Shown here piece after piece: positions 1 to 7,224 of a stretch of 10,602 nt of DNA (positions within the stretch are counted from its first letter, which is position 1; each line of letters begins with the position of its first letter). The translations under genes and the position numbers were made by a program. The DNA lies in contig JBLIML010000129.1 of NCBI GenBank assembly GCA_047638675.1, forward strand, positions 1 to 10,602, given 5' to 3'. The DNA is from WLWS01 sp047638675 (lineage in GTDB: Bacteria; Pseudomonadota; Gammaproteobacteria; Eutrophobiales; Eutrophobiaceae). The notes under the pieces were generated by a model. The model saw only the letters and a list, made by a program, of their open reading frames with translations, searched no databases and was not told the origin of the DNA.

Positions 1-113
1 GCATGCTCTTCTCGTCGGGTAAGTACTGTCACCTCAACTACCGAGCCGAGATGTCCCACTAATAAACTACCAATAGCGCCTGCGCCGACGATACAAATGC
101 GTTCAAGTTTCAT
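1..113 (-). CDS. Ketopantoate reductase-like (PanE/ApbA family) dehydrogenase, N-terminal fragment
   Basis: Only the first 37 codons lie in the window; the gene runs off the left edge. The fragment begins MKLERICIVGAGAIGSLL, a beta strand followed by the glycine-rich GxGxxG turn of an NAD(P)-binding Rossmann fold at residues 10-15, and continues to a strand ending VTVLTRR, the usual second beta strand whose arginines can contact the NADP phosphate. This start is typical of the 2-dehydropantoate 2-reductase family, whose members reduce 2-oxo acids with NADPH. The ATG lies 33 bases after the stop of the synthase-like gene on the same strand, so co-transcription is likely; no strong Shine-Dalgarno is visible. 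In this setting it may reduce a pathway keto acid rather than make pantoate. Other Rossmann dehydrogenases remain possible because the catalytic domain is not visible. Confidence 0.75.
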   Translation of the reverse strand, partial: MKLERICIVGAGAIGSLLVGHLGSVVEVTVLTRREEH

Positions 114-146
114 CTAAGTCGTAAAGCCTGTATGACTGGAAATTAC

Positions 147-1340
147 TTACAGTCGTTCTACTATGCCGCGAAATTCGTCATCGGTAACAAGACGACTGTG
201 CTTCACCGAAATATCTTTGACCTCGGACAACACCGCAGCACGTAGCCCTTCCGGAATATCGAGACCCAATTCCTTGCCTTTTAAATCGACATTGGACAAT
301 CCACTTTTCTTGCCTAGAACTATCCTGCGCTCAGCAGCAACAATATCGGCCGAATAAGGTTCGATAGCGGCAGGAATATGAAATTGATTGGCCACAGCGC
401 CACTTTCGCGTGTGTATAAATATTCACCGACGACGGGTTTCCATCCATCTACCTTATAACCACCTGCTTTTTGCACAAGTTTAGACACTTCCCTCGCCTT
501 AGTCAGATCCAGTTCTACCGGCACGTTATAAAGACACTTTAATGCGAGGGCTACTTCACAGATATCCGCATTACCGGCACGCTCGCCCATGCCATTAATC
601 GTGCCTTGTATCCAATCTGCTCCACCACGCACGGCAGCAATCGCAGAGGCACAGGCCAAACCAAAATCGTTATGTCCATGCCAGTGTACGGGTGTCTCCC
701 CTACCCAGCTTTTTACTTCGCGGATTAACCATTCAACAGCTTCCGGTGCGCAGGCGCCGATGGTATCTACGACTGAAATTTCATCCGCACCAGCTTCCAA
801 CGCTGCTTCATAAACTGATTTTAGAAACACCAGATCGCTGCGCGTGCTGTCTACCGCAAAAAAGTTAACTTTCTTTATACCATTGTTTTTCGCATGCTTT
901 ACGGCTTTGACGACACGCTCCAGAACAATTTCCCGGGTAAAGCCGTAAGCTTCAATTTTCAGATCGCTGGTTGAAATCTCAATCAACAGGTATTCGGTAC
1001 CAAGCTCAAGGTGAGCATCAATATCAGCTATAACGCAGCGTGCAAAACCCCATATCTCTGATGACAGGCCAGCTGCAAGAATACGCTCAACCGCTTTGGT
1101 ATCATCCTCGGACACCCGTGGAAAACCAGACTCAATTCGCCCAACGCCTAATTCTGCCAATTTACAGGCAATTTCAAATTTCTCGTCCGGATTGAAACAT
1201 ACACCTACAGACTGTTCTCCGTCTCGCAAGGTGGTGTCGTAGAATCGGACCGTTCTGGAACGGTCAAAAGGTGATTGAATGGCATCTGTTTTGTTTATTT
1301 CCGCGGTCCATATTTGGTCTTTCAATGTTTCGCTGCTCAT
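147..1340 (-). CDS. Homocitrate/isopropylmalate synthase-like DRE-TIM metallolyase
   Basis: A 397-residue protein of the HMGL-like (DRE-TIM) superfamily, which makes or breaks C-C bonds, usually by condensing acetyl-CoA with a 2-oxo acid. Visible signatures are DTTLRDGEQ at residues 35-43 (catalytic Arg and metal-binding Asp), the metal-binding HGHND at 221-225 and NGMGERAGNA at 249-258, the last typical of isopropylmalate, homocitrate and citramalate synthases. A later LGKKSG replaces the usual LGKHSG/LGRHSG. The length matches NifV-type homocitrate synthases, and there is no C-terminal LeuA regulatory domain, so leucine feedback control is not expected. A GAGAG ribosome site (1350-1354) sits 9 bases before the ATG. 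It lies just upstream of the PanE-like gene. No nif or leu genes are nearby, so a specialised substrate in a catabolic or cofactor pathway is more likely than leucine synthesis. The exact substrate cannot be read from sequence. Confidence 0.85.
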   Translation of the reverse strand: MSSETLKDQIWTAEINKTDAIQSPFDRSRTVRFYDTTLRDGEQSVGVCFNPDEKFEIACKLAELGVGRIESGFPRVSEDDTKAVERILAAGLSSEIWGFARCVIADIDAHLELGTEYLLIEISTSDLKIEAYGFTREIVLERVVKAVKHAKNNGIKKVNFFAVDSTRSDLVFLKSVYEAALEAGADEISVVDTIGACAPEAVEWLIREVKSWVGETPVHWHGHNDFGLACASAIAAVRGGADWIQGTINGMGERAGNADICEVALALKCLYNVPVELDLTKAREVSKLVQKAGGYKVDGWKPVVGEYLYTRESGAVANQFHIPAAIEPYSADIVAAERRIVLGKKSGLSNVDLKGKELGLDIPEGLRAAVLSEVKDISVKHSRLVTDDEFRGIVERL

Positions 1341-1529
1341 AGTGGATTACTCTCGAATTTGGGTGTTTATCACCAATAAATATAACTAAAAATAATAATG
1401 CTTATTGTCGCTTTCGTCTTGACTGCCAGAGTGAGGGCATTTGTCTGATAATGCCTGATTAAAGACATTAGTTCTAAGCTCTGTCTAAGTTATCTGCATA
1501 GTAGCCTGATTTACATCGCTGATGTAACT
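1341..1529 (-). promoter_or_regulatory. AT-rich intergenic region before the synthase-like gene
   Basis: This 189-base gap is larger than expected inside a tight operon. It contains an AT-rich stretch (about 1375-1400) with several TATATT/TATTAT-like minus-strand hexamers but no convincing -35 partner. It also has a 6-bp inverted repeat GGCATT/AATGCC (1436-1441 and 1450-1455, 8-base loop), a small GGTG/CACC repeat (1362-1374), and the palindrome listed separately at 1511-1527. A separate promoter for the synthase-like and PanE-like genes is plausible but not demonstrated. No small ORF or RNA gene was recognised. Confidence 0.35.
1511..1527. repeat. Perfect 7-bp inverted repeat TTACATC-GCT-GATGTAA
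   Basis: The arms TTACATC and GATGTAA flank a 3-base centre, starting 3 bases past the stop codon of the deacetylase gene. The arms are AT-rich and no T-run follows on the minus strand, so it is a weak candidate for an intrinsic terminator. It could equally be an operator for a dimeric regulator or an mRNA-stabilising hairpin. The repeat itself is certain; its function is not. Confidence 0.5.
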
Positions 1530-2405
1530 TTAGCTGCTCTCTCCCTTATACCAGTCATATATTTCGTCAGCTGTCGCAAACCAGACATCCTTTTGCTTCA
1601 ACATATGATCGAAAGCGGCTTCAAAATATTTGATCCTGTGTGGCACGCCCATAATATATGGATGTATCCCCATAGACATAATCCGTGGTGAGCTCGCACT
1701 TTCTTCATACATGCGATCAAATTGATCAATGGACCGTTTTAACCATGTTTCCGATTCGTAAGCATGCACTACCATCATCGGTAAATCACTTAACTCAAAT
1801 GAGTATGGCATCGCCGTAATTGAACCGGTACTTGTCTTCATTTCCACGGGGTGTTCGTCCATGGGCCAGTCGCACACATATTTAAAGCCAGTCTCAGACA
1901 AATAATCAAGGGTATCCAATGTTTCATGCAGACCCGGACCTAACCATCCAAGTGGCGCCTTACCGGTGTAGTTTTTTAATATATCAAAAGTCTTTTGTAT
2001 CACCGCACGTTGATCTTCAACGACGTGCATGGGTGCCTGCGCGTAACCGTGCCCCATAAAATCCCAGCCCAGTTCGCGGATCGCGGCGGCAACCGGTTCG
2101 CCTGCACCTTCGCAAACGCGTGCATTAATCGACGCACTCGCCTTAAGCTTCCGTTTTTCGAGCGCATCAATAATACGCCAGATACCGACTCGCATACCGT
2201 ATTCATGCCAGGCCCAATTTGGAATATTGGGTACAGTGGCAACGCCAGCAGGTGATGTCACATATTCGCGGGCTATGGGTTTTTGTATATCCCACTCTTC
2301 GATGTTGACCATCACATAAACGGCCATACGAGCCCCGTTTGGGAGCTTCAACGGCGCTCTGTCGGGCATTGCAGAGAATTCAAAGCGTTCGTGAGGTAGT
2401 TTCAT
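1530..2405 (-). CDS. PuuE/allantoinase-like polysaccharide deacetylase family hydrolase
   Basis: A 291-residue cytoplasmic protein with no signal peptide, of the NodB/polysaccharide deacetylase superfamily (carbohydrate esterase 4 fold). The overall pattern resembles the cofactor-independent allantoinase PuuE rather than chitin or peptidoglycan deacetylases: VNIEEWD near residues 33-39 at motif 1 (PuuE-type proteins have VNYEEG), GHGYAQ at 118-123 at the histidine motif, GWLGPGLHETLDTL at 153-166, and near the C-terminus MGIHPYIMGVPHRI followed by VWFATADEIYDWY. PuuE opens a cyclic amide, so this enzyme may hydrolyse a cyclic amide, imide or formamide-type C-N bond. It is not accompanied by other allantoin genes, so it should not be called allantoinase. 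A purine-rich GAAGAG ribosome site lies just before the ATG. The 130-base gap upstream of it holds A/T homopolymer runs and no clear promoter. Confidence 0.82.
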   Translation of the reverse strand: MKLPHERFEFSAMPDRAPLKLPNGARMAVYVMVNIEEWDIQKPIAREYVTSPAGVATVPNIPNWAWHEYGMRVGIWRIIDALEKRKLKASASINARVCEGAGEPVAAAIRELGWDFMGHGYAQAPMHVVEDQRAVIQKTFDILKNYTGKAPLGWLGPGLHETLDTLDYLSETGFKYVCDWPMDEHPVEMKTSTGSITAMPYSFELSDLPMMVVHAYESETWLKRSIDQFDRMYEESASSPRIMSMGIHPYIMGVPHRIKYFEAAFDHMLKQKDVWFATADEIYDWYKGESS

Positions 2406-2535
2406 AATCTCTTCTTTCGTATATCTAATCGCGGGGTGATCCTGAATCCATACTGTCGTTTTTGGATGTTTTTTTCTTTTTAACCCATTTTTCCTGATAA
2501 CTAAACACTATCAAGTCAGAACGTAATGCGCTTTG

Positions 2536-4923
2536 TCATCCGTAATTTACTATTCGCTCATCTTCTACAAGTCCCAGTGAGTAACCGGATTCACAATTTG
2601 GTGTGCCGTAAAGCGTGGTGCGTTGTGCAGGCCATCTACCAATTGATCTGATTAATACTTCCATATCCTCTCCGGCAAACTCCTGTCCGTGACTTGCACC
2701 CGCGGCACGAGAGATGCTTTCGTTCATCAAGTTACCACCCATATCATTAGCACCCGCCTGCAATGCGGCTTTCACACCATCGTGACCCATTTTCACCCAG
2801 GATGCCTGGATGTTATTGATATGTGGATACAGCACCAATCGCGAAACGGCGTGCATTAATAATGTTTCGCGGTAAGTAGGGCCAATACGTGTTCGACCTT
2901 TGCGGTACAAAGGTGCTTCCATATGCACAAAAGGCAAAGGCACAAATTCAGTAAATCCACCGGTTTCTTCCTGGAGATCGCGCAAACGTAAGAGATGTCT
3001 TGCCCAATTTATTGGCGACTCAACGTGGCCAAACATGATCGTCGATGTTGAGCGGATACCAACGGAATGTGCCGCCCGCATAACATCCAGCCACTGTTGA
3101 GTATTTAGCTTGTCCGCGCAGATGATTTGTCTGATCTCATCGTCCAGAATTTCCGCCGCCGTACCGGGCAAAGTGCGTAGCCCCGCCTGTTTTAATTCTT
3201 TTAAATAATCCTTTAGTGACAATCCCAGAGTTTCAGCGCCGTGGGTTATTTCCAGAGGCGAAAAGGCGTGGATATGAATATCCGCTTGCACTTCTTTGAT
3301 AGCTCTGGCGATGGATAAATAAGTGTCGCCGGTATAGTCGGGATGAATGCCCCCTTGCAGGCAAACTTCAGTTGCACCTCTTTCCCATGCTTCATTTGTG
3401 CGCTTCTGTACTTCCTCGAGGCTGATGTTATAACCTCTTTCGCGCAAATTCTCAGCCACCCGGCCTTTTGAAAAGGCACAAAAGCCACAGCCGAAATAAC
3501 ATATATTGGTGTAATTAATATTTCTGTTTTTAACATAGGTAACAACGTCACCATTGACTTCGCTTCGCAGTTCGTCTGCCGCCACACAGACATCTTTGAA
3601 CCAGCTACCACGCGCAGAAAAAAGTGTGGCGACTTCATTTTCATTCAGACGCACTCCCGTTCTTGCCTTGTCTATCAGCGTGCTAATAGTACTCTTGATA
3701 TTTATTGAACTTCTTGCTGTTCGGATATGCGGGATCGCCGAACCTGCGCCAGGTGTCCAGGTATCGTTTCGTGCATAGCCTTCTGCGTCAATGCATCTCA
3801 AAACCGGGGTGTGTAATGCTTTATCCAGCCACTTGTCTGTGTGCTTTAAATAATCGGGATATATCGCAAGGCGAGGTGCTAATTGTTTGCCTGCCGTTTC
3901 CGTTGCTATGGCCAGCTTTTCCAGACTCGGCCATGATGCTTCAGGGTTCACATGATCCAGGGTCACCGGTGATACGCCACCCCAGTCATCAATACCGGCC
4001 TGTACTAATTGTGGCATGGCATCTGGCATGAGATTCGGCGGTGCCTGAATGTGCATGTCTTTGCCAAATATTATCCTCGCGACGGCAATGGTCCAAAGGT
4101 GATCGGCTAGTGTTGGTTCACCGGCATCATGCATCTTTGTGCCGACTTTGCGTCGAAAATTCTGAATAATGATTTCCTGAATATGACCATCCACCTCGTC
4201 TAACTCACGCAATGCCAGTAAGGCTTCAATTCTTTCGCGACGCGTCTCACCTATTCCGATCAATATTCCGCTGGTAAAAGCGACCTGCGCAGAACCCGCC
4301 GCCGCGATACTTCCCAGGCGGACACTGGGTTGCTTATCAGGTGAACCGAAATGAGGAGCGCCTTTATTACAAAGTCTCTGCGCCGCACTTTCCAGCATCA
4401 TGCCTTGCGAAACGGATACTGTTCGTAATTTTAGTAATTCGTCGCGCGTCAGTACGCCGGGATTAAGATGCGGTAACAAGCCCGTTTCTGTCAGTACCAG
4501 CTGCGCCATTTCGGCAAGATAGGACAATGTGCTCTCGTGACCCAGGGCCTTGAGTTCTTCCCTGGCCACTTTGTAACGAAGCTCCGGTTTATCACCGAGT
4601 GTAAATAAAGCTTCATGGCAGCCCGCTTTTACGCCAGCACGCGCAATCGCCAGAACTTGTTCAGATGTGAGGTAGGCTTTTTCGCCACGTTTGGGTGGCT
4701 GAGCAAAGGTACAATAATGACATACGTCCCTGCACAGTTGAGTTAAGGGAATAAATACTTTGGGCGAATAAGTCACGATATCCGGGTGAGCTTGATCTCT
4801 GACACTACCTGCTGCATCTATCAGGAATTGCAAATCATCGAACTCAGCCAGGGCCAGGGCCTCAGAGCTACTTATTCTTTCTCCAAGTAATACTTTGTTA
4901 ATTGTGCGTTTTGCTTGATTCAT
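2536..4923 (-). CDS. fbiC: Bifunctional FO synthase (CofG-CofH fusion), coenzyme F420 biosynthesis
   Basis: A 795-residue fusion of two radical SAM enzymes that together make FO (7,8-didemethyl-8-hydroxy-5-deazariboflavin), the redox-active core of coenzyme F420, from tyrosine and 5-amino-6-ribitylamino-uracil. The N-terminal half is CofG-like, with the 4Fe-4S motif CRDVCHYC (Cys64, Cys68, Cys71). The C-terminal half is CofH-like, with CYFGCGFC (Cys475, Cys479, Cys482), followed by LQGGIHPDYTGDTY, typical of CofH. Both cysteine triads are intact and the reading frame is unbroken, so both halves should be active. The order (CofG then CofH) is that of the FbiC proteins of actinobacteria; many archaea and cyanobacteria have separate genes. 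The Shine-Dalgarno before the ATG is weak. The gene lies 81 bases after the M20 gene, inside an apparent catabolic locus. No cofC, cofD or cofE is in the window, so whether FO or full F420 is made cannot be settled here. Confidence 0.95.
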   Translation of the reverse strand: MNQAKRTINKVLLGERISSSEALALAEFDDLQFLIDAAGSVRDQAHPDIVTYSPKVFIPLTQLCRDVCHYCTFAQPPKRGEKAYLTSEQVLAIARAGVKAGCHEALFTLGDKPELRYKVAREELKALGHESTLSYLAEMAQLVLTETGLLPHLNPGVLTRDELLKLRTVSVSQGMMLESAAQRLCNKGAPHFGSPDKQPSVRLGSIAAAGSAQVAFTSGILIGIGETRRERIEALLALRELDEVDGHIQEIIIQNFRRKVGTKMHDAGEPTLADHLWTIAVARIIFGKDMHIQAPPNLMPDAMPQLVQAGIDDWGGVSPVTLDHVNPEASWPSLEKLAIATETAGKQLAPRLAIYPDYLKHTDKWLDKALHTPVLRCIDAEGYARNDTWTPGAGSAIPHIRTARSSINIKSTISTLIDKARTGVRLNENEVATLFSARGSWFKDVCVAADELRSEVNGDVVTYVKNRNINYTNICYFGCGFCAFSKGRVAENLRERGYNISLEEVQKRTNEAWERGATEVCLQGGIHPDYTGDTYLSIARAIKEVQADIHIHAFSPLEITHGAETLGLSLKDYLKELKQAGLRTLPGTAAEILDDEIRQIICADKLNTQQWLDVMRAAHSVGIRSTSTIMFGHVESPINWARHLLRLRDLQEETGGFTEFVPLPFVHMEAPLYRKGRTRIGPTYRETLLMHAVSRLVLYPHINNIQASWVKMGHDGVKAALQAGANDMGGNLMNESISRAAGASHGQEFAGEDMEVLIRSIGRWPAQRTTLYGTPNCESGYSLGLVEDERIVNYG

Positions 4924-4950
4924 GAATAATCGTTTTCTTCATTTTGTCTT

Positions 4951-4983
4951 TCCGGCTTGAGTTTACGCCTCAATGGCTACCGG
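4951..4983 (-). repeat. Imperfect hairpin between the M20 and FO synthase genes
   Basis: In the 81-base gap, TTGAG (4957-4961) and CTCAA (4969-4973) form a 5-bp inverted repeat with a 7-base loop. Outer CCGG copies (4952-4955 and 4980-4983) can extend it across unpaired bases. No U-tract follows in the minus-strand transcript, so it does not look like an intrinsic terminator. It might be an mRNA processing or stability element. It is weak and could be chance. Confidence 0.3.
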
Positions 4984-5004
4984 GACGACTTGATCAAATG
5001 GATG

Positions 5005-6279
5005 TCATTCAACCGTGCCACACACTGACAATATCACCTGAATGTACACTTTGATGATATCCAGCATGTCACCAATATGCACCGCCTCGCCTTGATGGGT
5101 GGAAAAACCACCGCCGCCGGAACGGATGCGACCAGCGGAACCATAGTTTACGGTTGGGATGCCATAGCGATTCATATGGGCCGCATCAGACATCCATGTT
5201 TCTGTACCCATCTGTGGTGCAACACCTAATTGATCCTTATGCGCTTGCTGAATGGTCTTGATTATTTCGTGATCCTCTGGAATCGATGTTCCCGGTGCGG
5301 TCATAAAAGTCTCTACTTTTGTGCCCTGCAACTCAACATGCTTTGCGACGGTGCGGTCAATCAAATCGCGTACTTCGTTATAGGCTTCCAAAGGAAATTT
5401 GTCAGGCAATGTACGAACGTCCATATAGATCACACAATTGTCCGGGGTTCTTGCACCGCGCCAGGACCAGCCACCTTCTATAGCCGATACATTCACTCGC
5501 GGTTGAAAGCCATCTGCCATGGTATTTCTCTCGCAATAGTCCGGGATCCACTCATGAATGGCATCCAGCACCTTGCGCGATTTATTGATGGCATTCTTCT
5601 CTACGTCGGACCAGGCAGTGTGGATCAAATGACCGGGAACCGTAATCTTCACCCAGCAACTGCCACAATGACGCGGGATTAGCATCATGTTGGTAGGTTC
5701 ACCGAGAATACAATAATCAGCGATGGCACCATGGGTAATGGCATATTTGGTGCCAACTCCATAACCCTGGTATTGCGGCCCTTCATGATCGTTAACCGGG
5801 GCTTTTTCAATCTCGCCCGCTACACCTGCAATGACCAGGTCTCCGCCGAGCTTGATACCGGCTTTTTGAATGGCTTCGGCGGCGACAATGTAGGTCCCCA
5901 TGGCGCTTTTCATATTGAATGATCCCATGCCGTAGATCCATTCGTCATCGATTAACGTTCCTCGACACTCATACCCAATACCTCGGTGTGACTGCTCAGG
6001 ACCGAAGGAGGTATCCAAATGGCCATTGAACATTAATGATTTGCCACCACCTGCACCTTGCAATCGACCCACGGCGTTATAACGTTCATCGCCAATCGGC
6101 TGCAATACCGAATCAAAATTTGCCTCTTTCTGAACTTCATGCACGGCTCTGGCCATGTCGCCTTCGGAACCCGTCGGACTCGGAATATCAACCAGATCCA
6201 TCACCAGTTTCACCAGACGGTCACGGTCAATTTCAGTAATTGCTTTAGCGAGTAATTCTTTATTTACTGTTTTGGACAT
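5005..6279 (-). CDS. M20-family amidohydrolase/deacylase (ArgE/DapE-like) with altered metal-site residues
   Basis: A 424-residue protein of the M20 metallopeptidase family, which includes acetylornithine deacetylase, succinyl-diaminopimelate desuccinylase and N-carbamoyl/N-acyl amidohydrolases. Recognisable features are FNGHLDT (His87, Asp89), the lid-domain histidine in PGHLIHTAW (His220), LGEPTN (Glu194) and the C-terminal STHQGEAV (His395, expected last metal ligand). Two positions are unusual. The normal GxGxxDMK motif reads GMGSFNMK, putting Asn122 where the metal-bridging Asp is expected. The usual catalytic Glu-Glu pair reads GEIE (Glu156, Ile157, Glu158). It may therefore use a different metal arrangement while still cleaving a C-N bond. 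There is no signal peptide. A GAGG ribosome site (6287-6290) sits 7 bases before the ATG, and the FAH gene ends 19 bases upstream, so co-transcription is likely. The substrate is unknown; an open-chain amide from the same pathway is a reasonable guess. Confidence 0.87.
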   Translation of the reverse strand: MSKTVNKELLAKAITEIDRDRLVKLVMDLVDIPSPTGSEGDMARAVHEVQKEANFDSVLQPIGDERYNAVGRLQGAGGGKSLMFNGHLDTSFGPEQSHRGIGYECRGTLIDDEWIYGMGSFNMKSAMGTYIVAAEAIQKAGIKLGGDLVIAGVAGEIEKAPVNDHEGPQYQGYGVGTKYAITHGAIADYCILGEPTNMMLIPRHCGSCWVKITVPGHLIHTAWSDVEKNAINKSRKVLDAIHEWIPDYCERNTMADGFQPRVNVSAIEGGWSWRGARTPDNCVIYMDVRTLPDKFPLEAYNEVRDLIDRTVAKHVELQGTKVETFMTAPGTSIPEDHEIIKTIQQAHKDQLGVAPQMGTETWMSDAAHMNRYGIPTVNYGSAGRIRSGGGGFSTHQGEAVHIGDMLDIIKVYIQVILSVCGTVE

Positions 6280-6298
6280 TGCTAAACCTCGTTTCTAA

Positions 6299-7219
6299 TT
6301 AGATAACATTGACTGTCAGAACACCCAATTCGGCAACCGTTGCCTCTACCACATCACCTGGTTTTAACCATTCCGGATTTTTCATGCCCGCAATCACTCC
6401 CGGAGGGCTGCCACTGGTAATCACGTCTCCCGGATACAATCCCATCATCGACCACCACGACACCAGTTCAGCGGTTTTATAATGCATCGCACCGGTATTG
6501 CTTTCCTGTCGTGCCTCGCCATTTAGCCTTAAAGTCATTTCCAAATTATGCGGATCAGAAAGATCATCAGGTGTGACAAGCAAAGGTCCCAGGGGACAGG
6601 AATTTTTAAAACTCTTGCCCATCAATATCACCTTGTTGGAATGTTCGCGCGCTTGAATATCACGCGCAGACAAATCATTAAAAATTGTGTAGCCGGCAAC
6701 ATAGTTCATGGCATCTGCTGAACTGACTTCAAAGGCTTCCTTACCAATAACAATACCGATTTCAATTTCGAAATCGAGTTGTTTGGTAAATTTCGGAATA
6801 GACACACCCGTGTTATGTGCACATACCGATGAGCCTGCTTGCAGAAAACCGGTGGGGTGTTCGAAATGAAAGTCCTGCCAGTTATGGGATTGCCACTCGG
6901 AATCCTCCCAGGTACTTAATTCTTCCAGATGCGCATCAAAGTTGCAGGAAGTGTGGACGATTTTGCCAGGTTGGGGAACCGGCGCCATTAATTCTATTTC
7001 GTCCGCTGTATAAGCACAGCCTTTGTTTTTTGCGCTTTCTGGTTCGGCCAATAGAGCTCTGGCTCTATCCATAGCTGCATCACCGCCTTTGAGAAATTCG
7101 ATCATGTCGCCAGGCAGCGCGCCATCCGATAAGGCATGCAAGTCCACATAGCTATCACCTACCAGGCCGCCTATTGTTACCGTACCCTTGCTTTTAATTT
7201 TAAACGTTGCCAGTTTCAT
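6299..7219 (-). CDS. Fumarylacetoacetate hydrolase (FAH) family enzyme
   Basis: A 306-residue protein with a variable N-terminal domain and a C-terminal FAH domain from about residue 85. Members hydrolyse, decarboxylate, hydrate or isomerise oxo acids using one divalent metal ion. The metal site is visible as LDFEIEIGIVIGK (Glu151, Glu153) and FNDLSARD (Asp182). It also has KSFKNSCPLGPLLV (residues 202-215) and TSGSPPGV (268-275), the equivalents of the family's usual KGFDTFCPxGP and TGTPxGV motifs. The start is supported by a GAAGGA ribosome site (7228-7233) 8 bases upstream, which overlaps the stop of the LLM gene, suggesting translational coupling. It probably acts on a dicarboxylic or oxo-acid intermediate after ring opening, as its relatives do in aromatic degradation. 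The precise reaction (hydrolase, 2-oxo acid hydratase/decarboxylase or isomerase) cannot be told from sequence. Confidence 0.9.
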   Translation of the reverse strand: MKLATFKIKSKGTVTIGGLVGDSYVDLHALSDGALPGDMIEFLKGGDAAMDRARALLAEPESAKNKGCAYTADEIELMAPVPQPGKIVHTSCNFDAHLEELSTWEDSEWQSHNWQDFHFEHPTGFLQAGSSVCAHNTGVSIPKFTKQLDFEIEIGIVIGKEAFEVSSADAMNYVAGYTIFNDLSARDIQAREHSNKVILMGKSFKNSCPLGPLLVTPDDLSDPHNLEMTLRLNGEARQESNTGAMHYKTAELVSWWSMMGLYPGDVITSGSPPGVIAGMKNPEWLKPGDVVEATVAELGVLTVNVI

Positions 7220-7224
7220 CTTAC

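Noticed and set aside
2475..2490. T-rich run on the plus strand between the FO synthase and deacetylase genes as a terminator
   Set aside because: On the transcribed (minus) strand it is an A-rich run with no preceding GC-rich stem, so it is not an intrinsic terminator for these genes.
3246..3644. 132-codon open frame on the minus strand inside the FO synthase gene
   Set aside because: It overlaps the intact CofH half in another frame, has no domain pattern, and the main frame is continuous, so it is neither a gene nor evidence of a frameshift.
3705..4031. 108-codon plus-strand open frame antisense to the FO synthase gene
   Set aside because: Cys-rich, low-order translation opposite the conserved CofG region; no start signals.
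5230..5682. 150-codon plus-strand open frame antisense to the M20 gene
   Set aside because: Its translation is a shadow of a strongly supported M20 coding sequence; no ribosome site or recognisable motif.
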